Source: Succinivibrio dextrinosolvens (GTDB lineage: Bacteria > Pseudomonadota > Gammaproteobacteria > Enterobacterales > Succinivibrionaceae). From it: a stretch of 32,613 nt of DNA. Location of the stretch: assembly GCF_900116345.1 (NCBI RefSeq), contig NZ_FPAH01000033.1, forward strand, positions 1 to 32,613, given 5' to 3'. How positions within the stretch are numbered: position 1 is the stretch's first letter; every line of letters begins with the position of its first letter. The translations under genes were made by a program, and so were the position numbers. The notes beneath the pieces are model-generated. The model saw only the letters and a list, made by a program, of their open reading frames with translations, had not been told where the DNA came from and searched no databases. Of this stretch, positions 16,660-24,931 are shown piece by piece.

Positions 16660-17862
16660 ATGATGCAAATTATAAATCTCGATCTGTTTGAAACCGTAGC
16701 CCTTGCCGTTGTGGTTCTGTTTTTAGGCATGTTCCTGAAGAAAAGAATTGTTTTTCTTGAGGAATACTGCATTCCCTCCCCTGTTATAGGCGGACTGGTG
16801 ATTGCACTGATTAACTACATCTTCTATCTTTGCGGGTACGCCTTTGCCTTTAATAAAACCATTGAAGATCTGTGCATGGTGGTCTTCTTCACCACCATCG
16901 GACTCCAGGTTGATCTCAGAATTCTCAGAAAAAGCTTTTTGACTCTGGTTATTCTGGTGGTATGTGTATTCGTCCTGATTGTGCTGCAGAATCTGGTCGC
17001 CTTGGGCACTGCCTTTATATTCAGAGGAGATATGCTCAATGCTCTGACAGCAGGCTCAATCTCAATGATGGGCGGTGATGGTGTTGCTGAAATAGTTGGA
17101 CCTGTACTTGAGGATTTAAGACTTGAAAACGGCCAGAACCTGACCTATGGAATGTGTACTCTGGGCTTTATCATCTCTGCCCTGCTTGGAGGTCCTCTTG
17201 GCCGTTACATCATAAAAAAATATGATCTTAAAGCAAACACAGAACCATCAAAGGAAAATCATAACGCAAAAGCAAATGCCCAAAAGAAAACACCTGAGCT
17301 TCCATTCCAGGCCAAGCTTGCAAAGGTAATCTACAGAATACTCATTATAATGGGTCTTGGAATGGCTTTTTGCGACGTACTGGCTCTCTTCGGGCCAGTG
17401 CTGCCAGATTACATAGGAGCCATGTTTGTAGCAATCGTAATCCGCAATATAGGAGATGTTACAGGCCAACTTCAGGTCTATCCTGTTGAGCTTAATTATA
17501 TCGGCGCCCTGAGCCTGTCCCTATTCCTGGCAATTGATTTTATGAATATCGCCATCTGGCAGCTTTCTGTAATCAACTTCACCCAGATTGTCATCTTTAT
17601 CCTACAGTTTGTGCTGATTACTGCTTTTGCTTTCTTTGTGATTTTCAGAATAACAGGAAAGGATTATGACGCAGCTATTATCTCTGCAGCATCCTGCGGA
17701 TTCGGTCTGGGAGCATCCTCCAGTGCAATTTCCAGCATGATGGTGCTGGTTGGAAAATACGGACCATCTATAAAATCCTTCCTGCTGATTCCTATTGTAG
17801 GAACTCTGCTTGCCGATACTCTGAACAGCATAGTTATCTACGTTATTCTCTTGCTGCTTTAG
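16660..17862 (+). CDS. gltS: GltS-family sodium/glutamate-type symporter with altered motifs
   Basis: The 400-residue polytopic protein matches GltS in length and in the paired inverted-repeat motifs. These are FFTTIGLQVDL near 77-86, AGSISMMGGDG at 131-141, LLGGPLGRYIIKKY, and CGFGLG followed by YGPSIKSFLLIPIVG near the end. GltS imports L-glutamate with sodium. Two signature loops differ from E. coli GltS as I remember it: GGHGT is GGDGV here (139-142 region), and GATPTA is GASSSA (351-356). Substrate or mechanism may therefore differ. It follows the TAXI lipoprotein gene by nine bases with AAGGA six bases before the ATG, so the two form one unit. Confidence 0.88.
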   Translation: MMQIINLDLFETVALAVVVLFLGMFLKKRIVFLEEYCIPSPVIGGLVIALINYIFYLCGYAFAFNKTIEDLCMVVFFTTIGLQVDLRILRKSFLTLVILVVCVFVLIVLQNLVALGTAFIFRGDMLNALTAGSISMMGGDGVAEIVGPVLEDLRLENGQNLTYGMCTLGFIISALLGGPLGRYIIKKYDLKANTEPSKENHNAKANAQKKTPELPFQAKLAKVIYRILIIMGLGMAFCDVLALFGPVLPDYIGAMFVAIVIRNIGDVTGQLQVYPVELNYIGALSLSLFLAIDFMNIAIWQLSVINFTQIVIFILQFVLITAFAFFVIFRITGKDYDAAIISAASCGFGLGASSSAISSMMVLVGKYGPSIKSFLLIPIVGTLLADTLNSIVIYVILLLL

Positions 17863-17879
17863 GCATTTAGCTTTTCAAA

Positions 17880-17906
17880 TCAGATCCTGTTTCAGACAGG
17901 ATCTGA
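17880..17906. terminator. Hairpin between convergent genes (bidirectional terminator candidate)
   Basis: TCAGATCCTGT (17880-17890) and its exact complement (17896-17906) form an 11-base stem with a five-base loop, 18 bases after the symporter stop and between convergent genes. Neither side has a strong T-tract, so termination efficiency is uncertain. Confidence 0.5.
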
Positions 17907-18041
17907 GTGGGCAGCAGTCTCACACAAAACAACATCAATTACAACATAATGAGATTTTTCGGCATTAGAGAATAAGACTATCATGAAAATAGCCTTACAG
18001 ATGTTTGAAAATGATTCAAGACAAAGAAATCGATAATTGAT

Positions 18042-18713
18042 CTAGGCCATCATAAACATGCTCTGTGCAACCATAACACTGATCATGCCGTCTTCTTCAG
18101 TCTCAGGAATTGCACTTCTTCCAGAAAGAATTTCGGTAGCTGCATTATCAACAGGAGTAGAAGGCTCATCAAAGGCATTATAGGTTCTGGCAGAACTAGA
18201 CTGTGCAGAGGCCGAAGCTGTTGAACTCGAAGTACTATGAGCAGTTGCAGTAGCAGATGCCTGCTTGTTTTGAACAGAAGATTGTACAGAAGCTCGGTTA
18301 GCCCCTAAAACCACGTCAAGAATTTTATCATTTAAAAAGTCTCTGAAATGGTTTCCATCCTGAATGAAGAACTTTAAATCTGAAAGAAAGGAATCCGGAG
18401 TGCATGTATCCAGCATTATGTCATGACATAACCACAAAACAGTAGTATCCCTGTCATAGGTTAATCTAATGTTGTGATAACGTCCACCGAACATATTAAG
18501 AGAAAGCAGACTCTCGAACATTTCAGGATTAACTACAGATTTCTCCCCTAAGGTCTCACAGCGCATATAGAGCATTACAGATATCTCTCTGAAGCTCATA
18601 TGTAGATAATCACCTTCAGGCAGAAGAGTACTGGACATTCCATTGCTGTCAAATTGAGAAAGCTTAGGAGAAGACATTGTTTCAATAAGCTTATTGATCT
18701 GTTCTATATTCAT
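18042..18713 (-). CDS. CesT-like type III secretion chaperone with Ser/Ala/Thr-rich C-terminal extension
   Basis: Residues 1 to about 130 have the class I chaperone pattern. An N-terminal helix (MNIEQINKLIETM) is followed by beta-strands (YLHMSFREISVMLYMRCETL), then the helix MFESLLSLNMFGGRYHNIRL, strands TTVLWLCHDIML, and a C-terminal helix LSDLKFFIQDGNHFRDFL. Such proteins dimerise and bind the N-terminal part of effectors in the cytosol. Usual length is 120-160. Here about 90 extra residues follow: a linker rich in Ser, Ala, Thr and Gln (about 143-180) and a tail ending in hydrophobic ISVMVAQSMFMM. Start: ATG at 18713 with AAGGA six bases before. It stands alone, convergent to the symporter. 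Its client is unknown, and the giant proteins are obvious candidates. Confidence 0.75.
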   Translation of the reverse strand: MNIEQINKLIETMSSPKLSQFDSNGMSSTLLPEGDYLHMSFREISVMLYMRCETLGEKSVVNPEMFESLLSLNMFGGRYHNIRLTYDRDTTVLWLCHDIMLDTCTPDSFLSDLKFFIQDGNHFRDFLNDKILDVVLGANRASVQSSVQNKQASATATAHSTSSSTASASAQSSSARTYNAFDEPSTPVDNAATEILSGRSAIPETEEDGMISVMVAQSMFMMA

Positions 18714-18754
18714 GGAAAGTCCTTAGTACTCTTAGTGTTCTGAAGCTATCTTAG

Positions 18755-18784
18755 ATTTTAGGCTTAATTAAAATACTTCTCCAA
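18755..18784 (-). promoter_or_regulatory. Candidate promoter of the extended chaperone gene
   Basis: Minus strand TTGGAG (18784-18779) and TAAAAT (18760-18755) with an 18-base spacer lie about 42 bases before the ATG at 18713. Both boxes deviate from consensus, so confidence is low. Confidence 0.3.
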
Positions 18785-18830
18785 AATTCAGCTCTCATTT
18801 TGGGATATAGGCTCAACGTTTATGCAGGAA

Positions 18831-18891
18831 AACAGAGAGGACTCCGCTTTTTTCCACAGAATTAGTTTTGCTTTTCAAAGTTCTCTCTGTT
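18831..18891 (-). repeat. Inverted repeat downstream of the flavodoxin gene
   Basis: AACAGAGAG (18831-18839) and CTCTCTGTT (18883-18891) are exact complements, separated by 43 bases. On the minus strand the distal arm is followed by TTCC only. It may fold the flavodoxin mRNA 3' end, but the loop is large. Confidence 0.25.
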
Positions 18892-18926
18892 GTTATTTCT
18901 TCACAAAAATAGAAACAACAAATACA

Positions 18927-19511
18927 TCACTTCTGCTTGAGCCACTCATCTACATGAGACTGAGTCTCTTCATCAGCTTTCTGAGCCATAGTACCTCTCA
19001 TCACCAGAGAAGGACCGACTTTGGCTCCAGTTACTTCCGCTATTTTTCTATCAATTGCAGACAGGCCCATTCCTTCATGAGTAATGAAAGGATGAATAGT
19101 TTTTCCTTTAAAATCCTGAGATTCAAGGAAAGTGTAGACAACCATTGGCATATCTGCCCACCAGACCGGAGTTCCGAGGTAGATTTCATCATATCCGCTG
19201 ATATCAGGATTATCCTTTAGGACAGGTCTGGCTTTAGATTCAAATTCCTGCTTTGAAACTTCGGTTAAAGTCTTAATATCCATTGGATATTCATTTTCAG
19301 GAATAATCTCGGCAATATCAGATCCAGTTGTCTTCGCTATAAGCTTTGCAAGTCTGGCAGTATTGCCCTCCTGGACCTCTCCCACAGAATAGTTTTCGCC
19401 CGCCTTGGAGAAATAAACTGTAAGAGATTTTGCAAAGGCAGGTGAAGTCCAGAATAAGATGCCTGCAGTAAAGATTGAAACAACCAGAGAAAAGAATCTT
19501 TTAAAAACCAT
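18927..19511 (-). CDS. Exported flavodoxin-like protein (Flavodoxin_4 type)
   Basis: The 194-residue product has a Sec-type signal peptide (MVFKRFFSLVVSIFTAGILF, cleavage probably after AFA27) and then a flavodoxin fold. TVYFSKAGENYSVG and NTARLAKLIAKTTGSDIAEI form the phosphate-binding region, YLGTPVWWADMPMVV the flavin-side loop, and KTIHPFITHEG a conserved strand. Flavodoxin-like proteins of this group bind FMN and carry electrons or reduce quinones; export to the periplasm is less common. The ATG at 19511 is chosen over the upstream TTG (19541) because GGAG stands seven bases before it and it begins the signal peptide. It has no visible functional link with the T3SS genes around it. It is a single gene. 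Confidence 0.85.
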   Translation of the reverse strand: MVFKRFFSLVVSIFTAGILFWTSPAFAKSLTVYFSKAGENYSVGEVQEGNTARLAKLIAKTTGSDIAEIIPENEYPMDIKTLTEVSKQEFESKARPVLKDNPDISGYDEIYLGTPVWWADMPMVVYTFLESQDFKGKTIHPFITHEGMGLSAIDRKIAEVTGAKVGPSLVMRGTMAQKADEETQSHVDEWLKQK

Positions 19512-19736
19512 TTTAAAACTCCAAACTGCCCCTCGCTCCAAAAGAATACCGGAGAGAAGAACACATTCTTTAATAGATGAGCAATTTCAGCAGAGAAACA
19601 GCACAGCTACAACAGCGAAACGAGCTGAATACAGATTGCACCTATGTTGAAATATAGGAGATTTATCAGAACTCAGATTGGATTGATTTCGCAAAATTTG
19701 GCTTTAATGCACAGAATTTCTTTGAAAAATTTAGAT

Positions 19737-19771
19737 AAAAAAAATCTCCCCGTGGTTATAGCCAGAGGAGA
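19737..19771 (-). terminator. Intrinsic terminator of the DAACS symporter gene
   Basis: On the minus strand a hairpin (outer arms TCTCC/GGAGA, inner TGGCTATAACCA, 19771-19745) is followed by a run of eight T (19744-19737). It lies 27 bases after the symporter stop. This is a textbook rho-independent terminator. Confidence 0.8.
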
Positions 19772-19798
19772 CTAAAAATACCCAATTAAAAACTTGTA

Positions 19799-21031
19799 CT
19801 ATAGTGACTCTTCAGTAAACTCTTCTGAGTCAAGCTCGCCTTCCATCTTGGTTACGCAGACAGCGGTAAAGGCATCACCGATTACGTTAGCTGAGGTACG
19901 GATCATATCCAGCAGACGGTCGATACTTGCAATCAGAGCAACAGCCTCAAGAGGAATACCAACCTGAGTAAATACCACGCTCATCATGATAAGACCAGCA
20001 CTAGGAACACCAGCGGTACCGATTGCAGCAACAATACCCATCAGCACAATTGTTACCTGATCGAACATGGTAAGATCGATACCATAGATCTCAGCAGCGA
20101 ACACAGCACATACACCCATATAGATAGATGTACCGTTCATATTGATGGTGTTGCCTAATGGAATAGAGAATGAAGCGATAGCCTTGGTAGCACCGAGCTT
20201 ACGGGTTGCTACTAGATTTGATGCTAAAGCTGCAGCTGATGAACAGGTGGTGAAACCGATAATCCAAGGCTCTGCAATATCCTTGAAGAAGCGCTTTAAA
20301 GGAAGACCTACATAAACGCGAACTACAGGAATATATACAACCACGAAGAATAAAGCGGTGGCGATGAAAGAGCACAGAACCAGCTTTAGAAGAGGAAGCA
20401 GCACAGCAAGACCGTGCTTGCTTACGGTAAAGGCAATCAGAGCAAATACACCGATAGGAGCATAATGCATAACAGCGTTGGTCATCTTAATCATGACTTC
20501 GCCAACACCTTCAAAGAAGCCCTGCAGACTCTTGCCCTTCTCACCCATTGAAGCCAGAATGAATCCAAAGAATACAGCAAAGAAGATAATCTGCAGCATT
20601 GAGCCCTTTGACAGAGCATCAAATGGATTCATAGGAACGATGTTTAAAAGAGTATCCTTAAGAGCTGGAGCCTTAACTTCATTGATGGTTAAACCTTCAG
20701 TTGAGAAGTTAAGACCGGTACCAGGATGAACAACCTGAGCAATGATAAGACCGAAGATAACTGCAACACCGGTAGTGCAGGCATAAACCAGAAGAGTCTT
20801 AACCGCAACACGACCTAGCTTTGAGATATCTGCGATACCGGCAACGCCAGAAATAATGGTTGCAAATACCAGAGGAACCACAACCATACGAATCAGTCTG
20901 ATGAACAGATCACCAAAAGGCTTAATGTAATCTGTTGCAAAACTTTCACTTATAAATGTACCGAAAACAGTACCAAGAACCAAACCTAGAAGCATCATCC
21001 AGGCCAGTCCAAATGACTTTTTCTTTTCCAT
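19799..21031 (-). CDS. Dicarboxylate/amino acid:cation symporter (DAACS; GltP/GltT/DctA type)
   Basis: This is a 410-residue inner-membrane secondary transporter for acidic amino acids or C4-dicarboxylates. Visible hallmarks are RMVVVPLVFATIISGVAG in the N-terminal scaffold, the HP1 loop TTCSSAAALAS (family usual S-S-S-A-A-T-L-P), the NMNGT motif in TM7, and HP2 GTAGVPSAG. DRLLDMIRTSANVIGD in TM8 has the Asp, Asp, Arg and Asn at the positions that bind aspartate and sodium in GltPh. The TM8 Arg argues for an acidic substrate rather than a neutral one. The ATG at 21031 begins MEKKKSFGLAW. It is monocistronic, with its own promoter candidate and terminator. Which substrate it carries (glutamate, aspartate, fumarate, succinate) cannot be read from sequence alone. 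Confidence 0.93.
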   Translation of the reverse strand: MEKKKSFGLAWMMLLGLVLGTVFGTFISESFATDYIKPFGDLFIRLIRMVVVPLVFATIISGVAGIADISKLGRVAVKTLLVYACTTGVAVIFGLIIAQVVHPGTGLNFSTEGLTINEVKAPALKDTLLNIVPMNPFDALSKGSMLQIIFFAVFFGFILASMGEKGKSLQGFFEGVGEVMIKMTNAVMHYAPIGVFALIAFTVSKHGLAVLLPLLKLVLCSFIATALFFVVVYIPVVRVYVGLPLKRFFKDIAEPWIIGFTTCSSAAALASNLVATRKLGATKAIASFSIPLGNTINMNGTSIYMGVCAVFAAEIYGIDLTMFDQVTIVLMGIVAAIGTAGVPSAGLIMMSVVFTQVGIPLEAVALIASIDRLLDMIRTSANVIGDAFTAVCVTKMEGELDSEEFTEESL

Positions 21032-21301
21032 CTCTATCTCCAGAAATCAGTTAAAGAGTGTTCATGCACTACAGTAGAGCAAAAATACAACACTCTTGCA
21101 TGAGCTTATGATACGTAAAAAAAGCTTGATAATCAAAGAAAACATAGGCGCTTGCACTATTATGTAGCTAAAATTGTGATTTGAATTATACATTACCAAT
21201 TTTGGAGCTTTTATTGTAAGAATGCCTGATTTACGGTCAAAACATGGAACTTTTGAATTATCCTGCTGAAAAAAATAGGAATATTATCTTTTCAAACAAT
21301 C
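21032..21301. other. Intergenic region upstream of the DAACS gene
   Basis: No gene is seen. The region carries the DAACS promoter candidate (21108-21136) and a leader of about 70 bases, then AT-rich sequence up to the terminator of the gene at 21357-24890. Confidence 0.5.
21108..21136 (-). promoter_or_regulatory. Candidate promoter of the DAACS symporter gene
   Basis: Minus strand TTGATT (21136-21131), 17-base spacer, TATCAT (21113-21108). Transcription would start near 21101, about 70 bases before the ATG. The -35 box lies in a small palindrome (TTGATTATCAA). Confidence 0.5.
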
Positions 21302-21340
21302 AAAAAAAAAGAGAGGAGCAATAATATTGTCCCTCTCTTA
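21302..21340 (-). terminator. Intrinsic terminator of the 1177-residue effector gene
   Basis: On the minus strand a long stem (TAAGAGAGG pairing with CCTCTCTT, inner CAATA/TATTG) is followed by nine T (21310-21302). It lies about 16 bases after the stop at 21357. Strong intrinsic terminator. Confidence 0.85.
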
Positions 21341-21356
21341 GGCATAATCCGTTCAA

Positions 21357-24300
21357 TTAGTACTTATTCTCGGTTGAACCTGCGAAAAGTTGATACAGGC
21401 TGGCATCAGAGATCTCCGGCTCATCCCCTTCAAAATTAAGATTGATTCTGTAGCAAAATTCCACATTGTCAGCAGCAGGAATGGCATTGCCATTATAATC
21501 TCTGCTCATAGAGCTGCCGTTAATCTCGTGTTTTCTCCTATAAGTCAGAATACAACTTTTTCCATCTTCACTTAACTCTATACCGATGTCACTTAAAGAA
21601 CCATTACCAAACTGCAGACCATCCTCAGTGTTGATAATGACATTTGCTCCATCCACATTCTCATTAAATCTTGTTTGAAACAATGTAAAGTGACCTACTG
21701 CATAGGTACCCTGATGCAGAAGTGTGGTGATACCGAGTTTCTGTTTATTTAGACGAAGTTTCTCCTGAGGAGAAAGGTCATCTAAGTTACGACCTTTAAG
21801 CAGAATTTTGGTTAACAAAGGATCAAAGTCTTTAGCATCAGAATAATAATACGTATTCCCCTGCAGAGTTACGGCACTGCGGCAAACGTCCCTACCAAAT
21901 ACATTGTTAAAATAATTTGTATGATCCTTGAAATCTGGATTCATACATTCATCCAACATTCCCTTATAAGCATTTTTCAGGTATGCCTTTAAACCTGGAG
22001 GACAGGTATCAAAGGTAAATTCCTTCCAGTGTTTTGAATGTTTGAGTAATTTTCTTAGTTCATTCTCAATCTTATCAAGAGAATGCTCAGTGAAACAGAC
22101 AGAGCCAATGAACTGTCGTAAAAAATAATGTAGTTTTGGATCAAGATCCTTCTTAAAGGTGTCAAAAAGCGTTGGACCATGCTTTAAGACCAACTCAAGA
22201 TTCCTGTTCGATAGCTCATGACCGTTACGAATAGCATCACATCTTTCCTGAGACATCCATTTAGATGCATATACCGCACGGCCGGTATTTACTAAAGAAA
22301 GCAGCTCTTTGTTTGACTCATTGAGCTTGCTGAGTGTTGCAACAGGAATCTGAGCCATAAGCTGACCAAACTCAGGGTTTTCATTGAAGATCTGCTGACG
22401 AACCATATCTTTGATGAGAGAGAGCTGGTTCTTCTGTGCATCAGTAAGATTTGCTCCATTCAGATCAAGCTGTGGAGGAAGAGCATTGATGAAAGTTTTT
22501 TCAAACTCAGATAAAGCCTTAAGAAGTTTAGTCTCATTAACAGTTTTACCGTGTGTTACAGGCTCAAGTATTACCTGCAGAGATTTAGGATCATACAAAT
22601 GGGCAAACTGTGTTGCAAACTTTAACACGGTACCAAACTGATCAGGATGTTTACCGGCAAGTATCATATCGGTATATTTTACCTTTTGAGTCTCAGAGAG
22701 CCCTGATTTGTTCAGCAGTTTGAGATCTTCAACTCTAGGGGAGATGATTTGTCCTAGTTTATCTTCGATAAAAGCTTTAAACTCATCGCTATCTACTGCA
22801 GGTCGCTCCTGTGCAGGAAGATTTATATAGGCATCTAATAATGTTTTACGAGTTTCATCATAAGCATCAAAATTAGCTTTATATATTCTAATTCTAGAAA
22901 TATCAGAGATATTCTGAGCTGCAATCATGGCTTCAAATATATTATTGAAGGTGTTTCTAGCAGCCAGATGAGTTTGTACTATGAGGCTAATTTCCTGCAG
23001 ACACTGCTCATTGTGTTTAATATAATTCTCAATCTCAGTTTTGCTGTTTAATTTTTGTAAATCTGGAGTAAAGTTCTTGAGACTATTTAACTTAGAAATC
23101 ATCTCATTCTTTAATCGCTCATCCGTTGGAAGAGAACTGAGCGTCAGATTATGCTGTTCCTTGCAAATATCTAAAACCGTATCCCGAAGAGTGTTGTTTT
23201 TTAAAGATTCAAGAATGAGTTCTTTGGCAATATCATGAATAGACAGATTGTCATATAGAACATTTTGATTCTGCCCATTTGCAGCAACAGATTTCGCTTG
23301 CAGCTTCTCTTTAAGCTTTACCGCTAAATTTTTATTTAAGATTTGGTCATAAAACATCAATGGAGAAGCTATTTTTATTGAGTTCTCCCCAAAAAGTTTG
23401 GTAACCTCCTCAAAGGCAGTCATAATCCCTGTTTTTAAGGCCACAGGCATTTTATCGGATTCATCTTTGTCAATTAGAGCTATTAGGTTAGCTCCACTGT
23501 TCTGCAGAGCTTGTTCAAACAAATGCTTTTCAGGAGCGTCAGCCAATTTATTAAATGCCGACACTAAGTCGTTATTGCCTGCAAGTCCAGCTTCAAGTCC
23601 AGGAGTTTTGTCAAACATTACCAGTGTAGTCAGATCACGCAGGAGAGACTGCTGATCTTTGGTAAGATCCTTCCACTTACCTTCACCAAGATCCTGCTGA
23701 TACATAGAGTCAATGATATTACAGGTCTTTTTAAGTTCTTCCTGCAGTTGCGCTGCTGATGGTTTAGTAAAGCCTTCAGGAGGATTTACGGAACTGTTCA
23801 GCAGAGCACCTATGCCTCCCTGACCATGAGACAACACTGAATCAAGTGTAACCCCCTCAGGAAGTTCATTTTCAAGCAGCAGCATTGTTAGCTGAGTCGT
23901 TTTTTCCTGACTCAGACCAGCCTGTTTAAGGTCCTGCAGCAATTGATTTTTACTGTCGACAAAATCTCTGACCAGATTGTTAAAACTGTCCTCAAAATTA
24001 CCCTGTTTTTCTCCTGCCTGATAAAGGATCTGCTCAACTTCGAGTTTTGCTGTTAATGACTTAAGCTCACAAGAATTCTTTAATACCGCAAAAGGAATTC
24101 CTGTAAGCTCGGATAACTGAAGAATAGCCTTTTCCTTGAAGACATTAACTGAAGCCTTCAGGCTGTCATAATAGGCATTTTTTTCGTTTATGAGGTTCAG
24201 ATGTTTAGTAAATAATTCATCAAATTGAGCTTTAGTAAAACAGTTCTTCAGATCTTTAGAAAAATCTTCATTTTTTTGCAGATCACGGACAACTCTAGGA

Positions 24301-24890
24301 ATATCTTTCACACCCAAGTGTTGTTTGTTTTTATCAGAAAGCTCATCAACAAAAAAGCTAACTTCTGCATTAGCAACAGCTTTTTGAGAGTATTTTCCCA
24401 ATATAGAGGACATAATATCCAAAAGCCCTTCTTCCGGAAGATTTTTAATTTCGTCTATAAACTGACTGAACAGCTCTTCTCCTAAGAATTCTTTAAGTTC
24501 TGAGTCCGAACACTTGAACAAATTTCTTCTTCTAACATGTTCCTCTTTTGCAGACGAAATTGTATCTTTGATGAGCCTGGAAAAACTGTCTGGAAGCATA
24601 GAGAGCTTAAATTTTTTTGACTGAAGAACAGATGCTATATAGGCTCCATTTTTTTTCTGATTAACCATAGGTGCAGGGTTATTTACCTGCTGGGCATTGG
24701 CAAGATTCTGCTGCCCCTGGGCCTGATTGGCTCCCTGAGGAACTATTCTGCGATTACCGGCATTTCCTACCTGAGCATTACGGAGACCAGCTGGTACATT
24801 ACCATTTTGAACTGGCACCTGATTATTCACATTGTTAAGATTCTGATTGCCCTGATGTGGCTGAACAATACGGTTATTAACATCTGTCAT
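21357..24890 (-). CDS. Large probable type III secreted effector, 1177 aa, with adjacent chaperone
   Basis: I do not recognise the family. Residues 1-78 are low-complexity Asn/Gln/Pro/Ala (NNRIVQPHQGNQN at 5-17; several NAQ and NNV repeats), without a Sec signal. Next is a long helical soluble body, with KFKLSMLPDSFSRLIKDTIS opening it at about 93. A C-terminal part with beta character (from about 1030) includes AVTLQGNTYYYSDAKDFDP, GTYAVGHFTLFQTRF and ILTYRRKHEINGSS. Start: ATG at 24890 with GAGGA seven bases before. A CesT-type chaperone gene ends 41 bases upstream on the same strand, the classic chaperone-effector pair, and this is the strongest support for secretion. Its N-terminus resembles that of the two giant proteins, but I see no homology in the body. 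Activity unknown. Confidence 0.78.
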   Translation of the reverse strand: MTDVNNRIVQPHQGNQNLNNVNNQVPVQNGNVPAGLRNAQVGNAGNRRIVPQGANQAQGQQNLANAQQVNNPAPMVNQKKNGAYIASVLQSKKFKLSMLPDSFSRLIKDTISSAKEEHVRRRNLFKCSDSELKEFLGEELFSQFIDEIKNLPEEGLLDIMSSILGKYSQKAVANAEVSFFVDELSDKNKQHLGVKDIPRVVRDLQKNEDFSKDLKNCFTKAQFDELFTKHLNLINEKNAYYDSLKASVNVFKEKAILQLSELTGIPFAVLKNSCELKSLTAKLEVEQILYQAGEKQGNFEDSFNNLVRDFVDSKNQLLQDLKQAGLSQEKTTQLTMLLLENELPEGVTLDSVLSHGQGGIGALLNSSVNPPEGFTKPSAAQLQEELKKTCNIIDSMYQQDLGEGKWKDLTKDQQSLLRDLTTLVMFDKTPGLEAGLAGNNDLVSAFNKLADAPEKHLFEQALQNSGANLIALIDKDESDKMPVALKTGIMTAFEEVTKLFGENSIKIASPLMFYDQILNKNLAVKLKEKLQAKSVAANGQNQNVLYDNLSIHDIAKELILESLKNNTLRDTVLDICKEQHNLTLSSLPTDERLKNEMISKLNSLKNFTPDLQKLNSKTEIENYIKHNEQCLQEISLIVQTHLAARNTFNNIFEAMIAAQNISDISRIRIYKANFDAYDETRKTLLDAYINLPAQERPAVDSDEFKAFIEDKLGQIISPRVEDLKLLNKSGLSETQKVKYTDMILAGKHPDQFGTVLKFATQFAHLYDPKSLQVILEPVTHGKTVNETKLLKALSEFEKTFINALPPQLDLNGANLTDAQKNQLSLIKDMVRQQIFNENPEFGQLMAQIPVATLSKLNESNKELLSLVNTGRAVYASKWMSQERCDAIRNGHELSNRNLELVLKHGPTLFDTFKKDLDPKLHYFLRQFIGSVCFTEHSLDKIENELRKLLKHSKHWKEFTFDTCPPGLKAYLKNAYKGMLDECMNPDFKDHTNYFNNVFGRDVCRSAVTLQGNTYYYSDAKDFDPLLTKILLKGRNLDDLSPQEKLRLNKQKLGITTLLHQGTYAVGHFTLFQTRFNENVDGANVIINTEDGLQFGNGSLSDIGIELSEDGKSCILTYRRKHEINGSSMSRDYNGNAIPAADNVEFCYRINLNFEGDEPEISDASLYQLFAGSTENKY

Positions 24891-24931
24891 ATCATGTTCC
24901 TCTTTTAAATGCTCTTAAGCTCATCATGAAG

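Noticed and set aside
18822-19220. 132-codon plus-strand frame opposite the flavodoxin gene
   Set aside because: It lies antisense to a well-supported flavodoxin domain and shows no family pattern.
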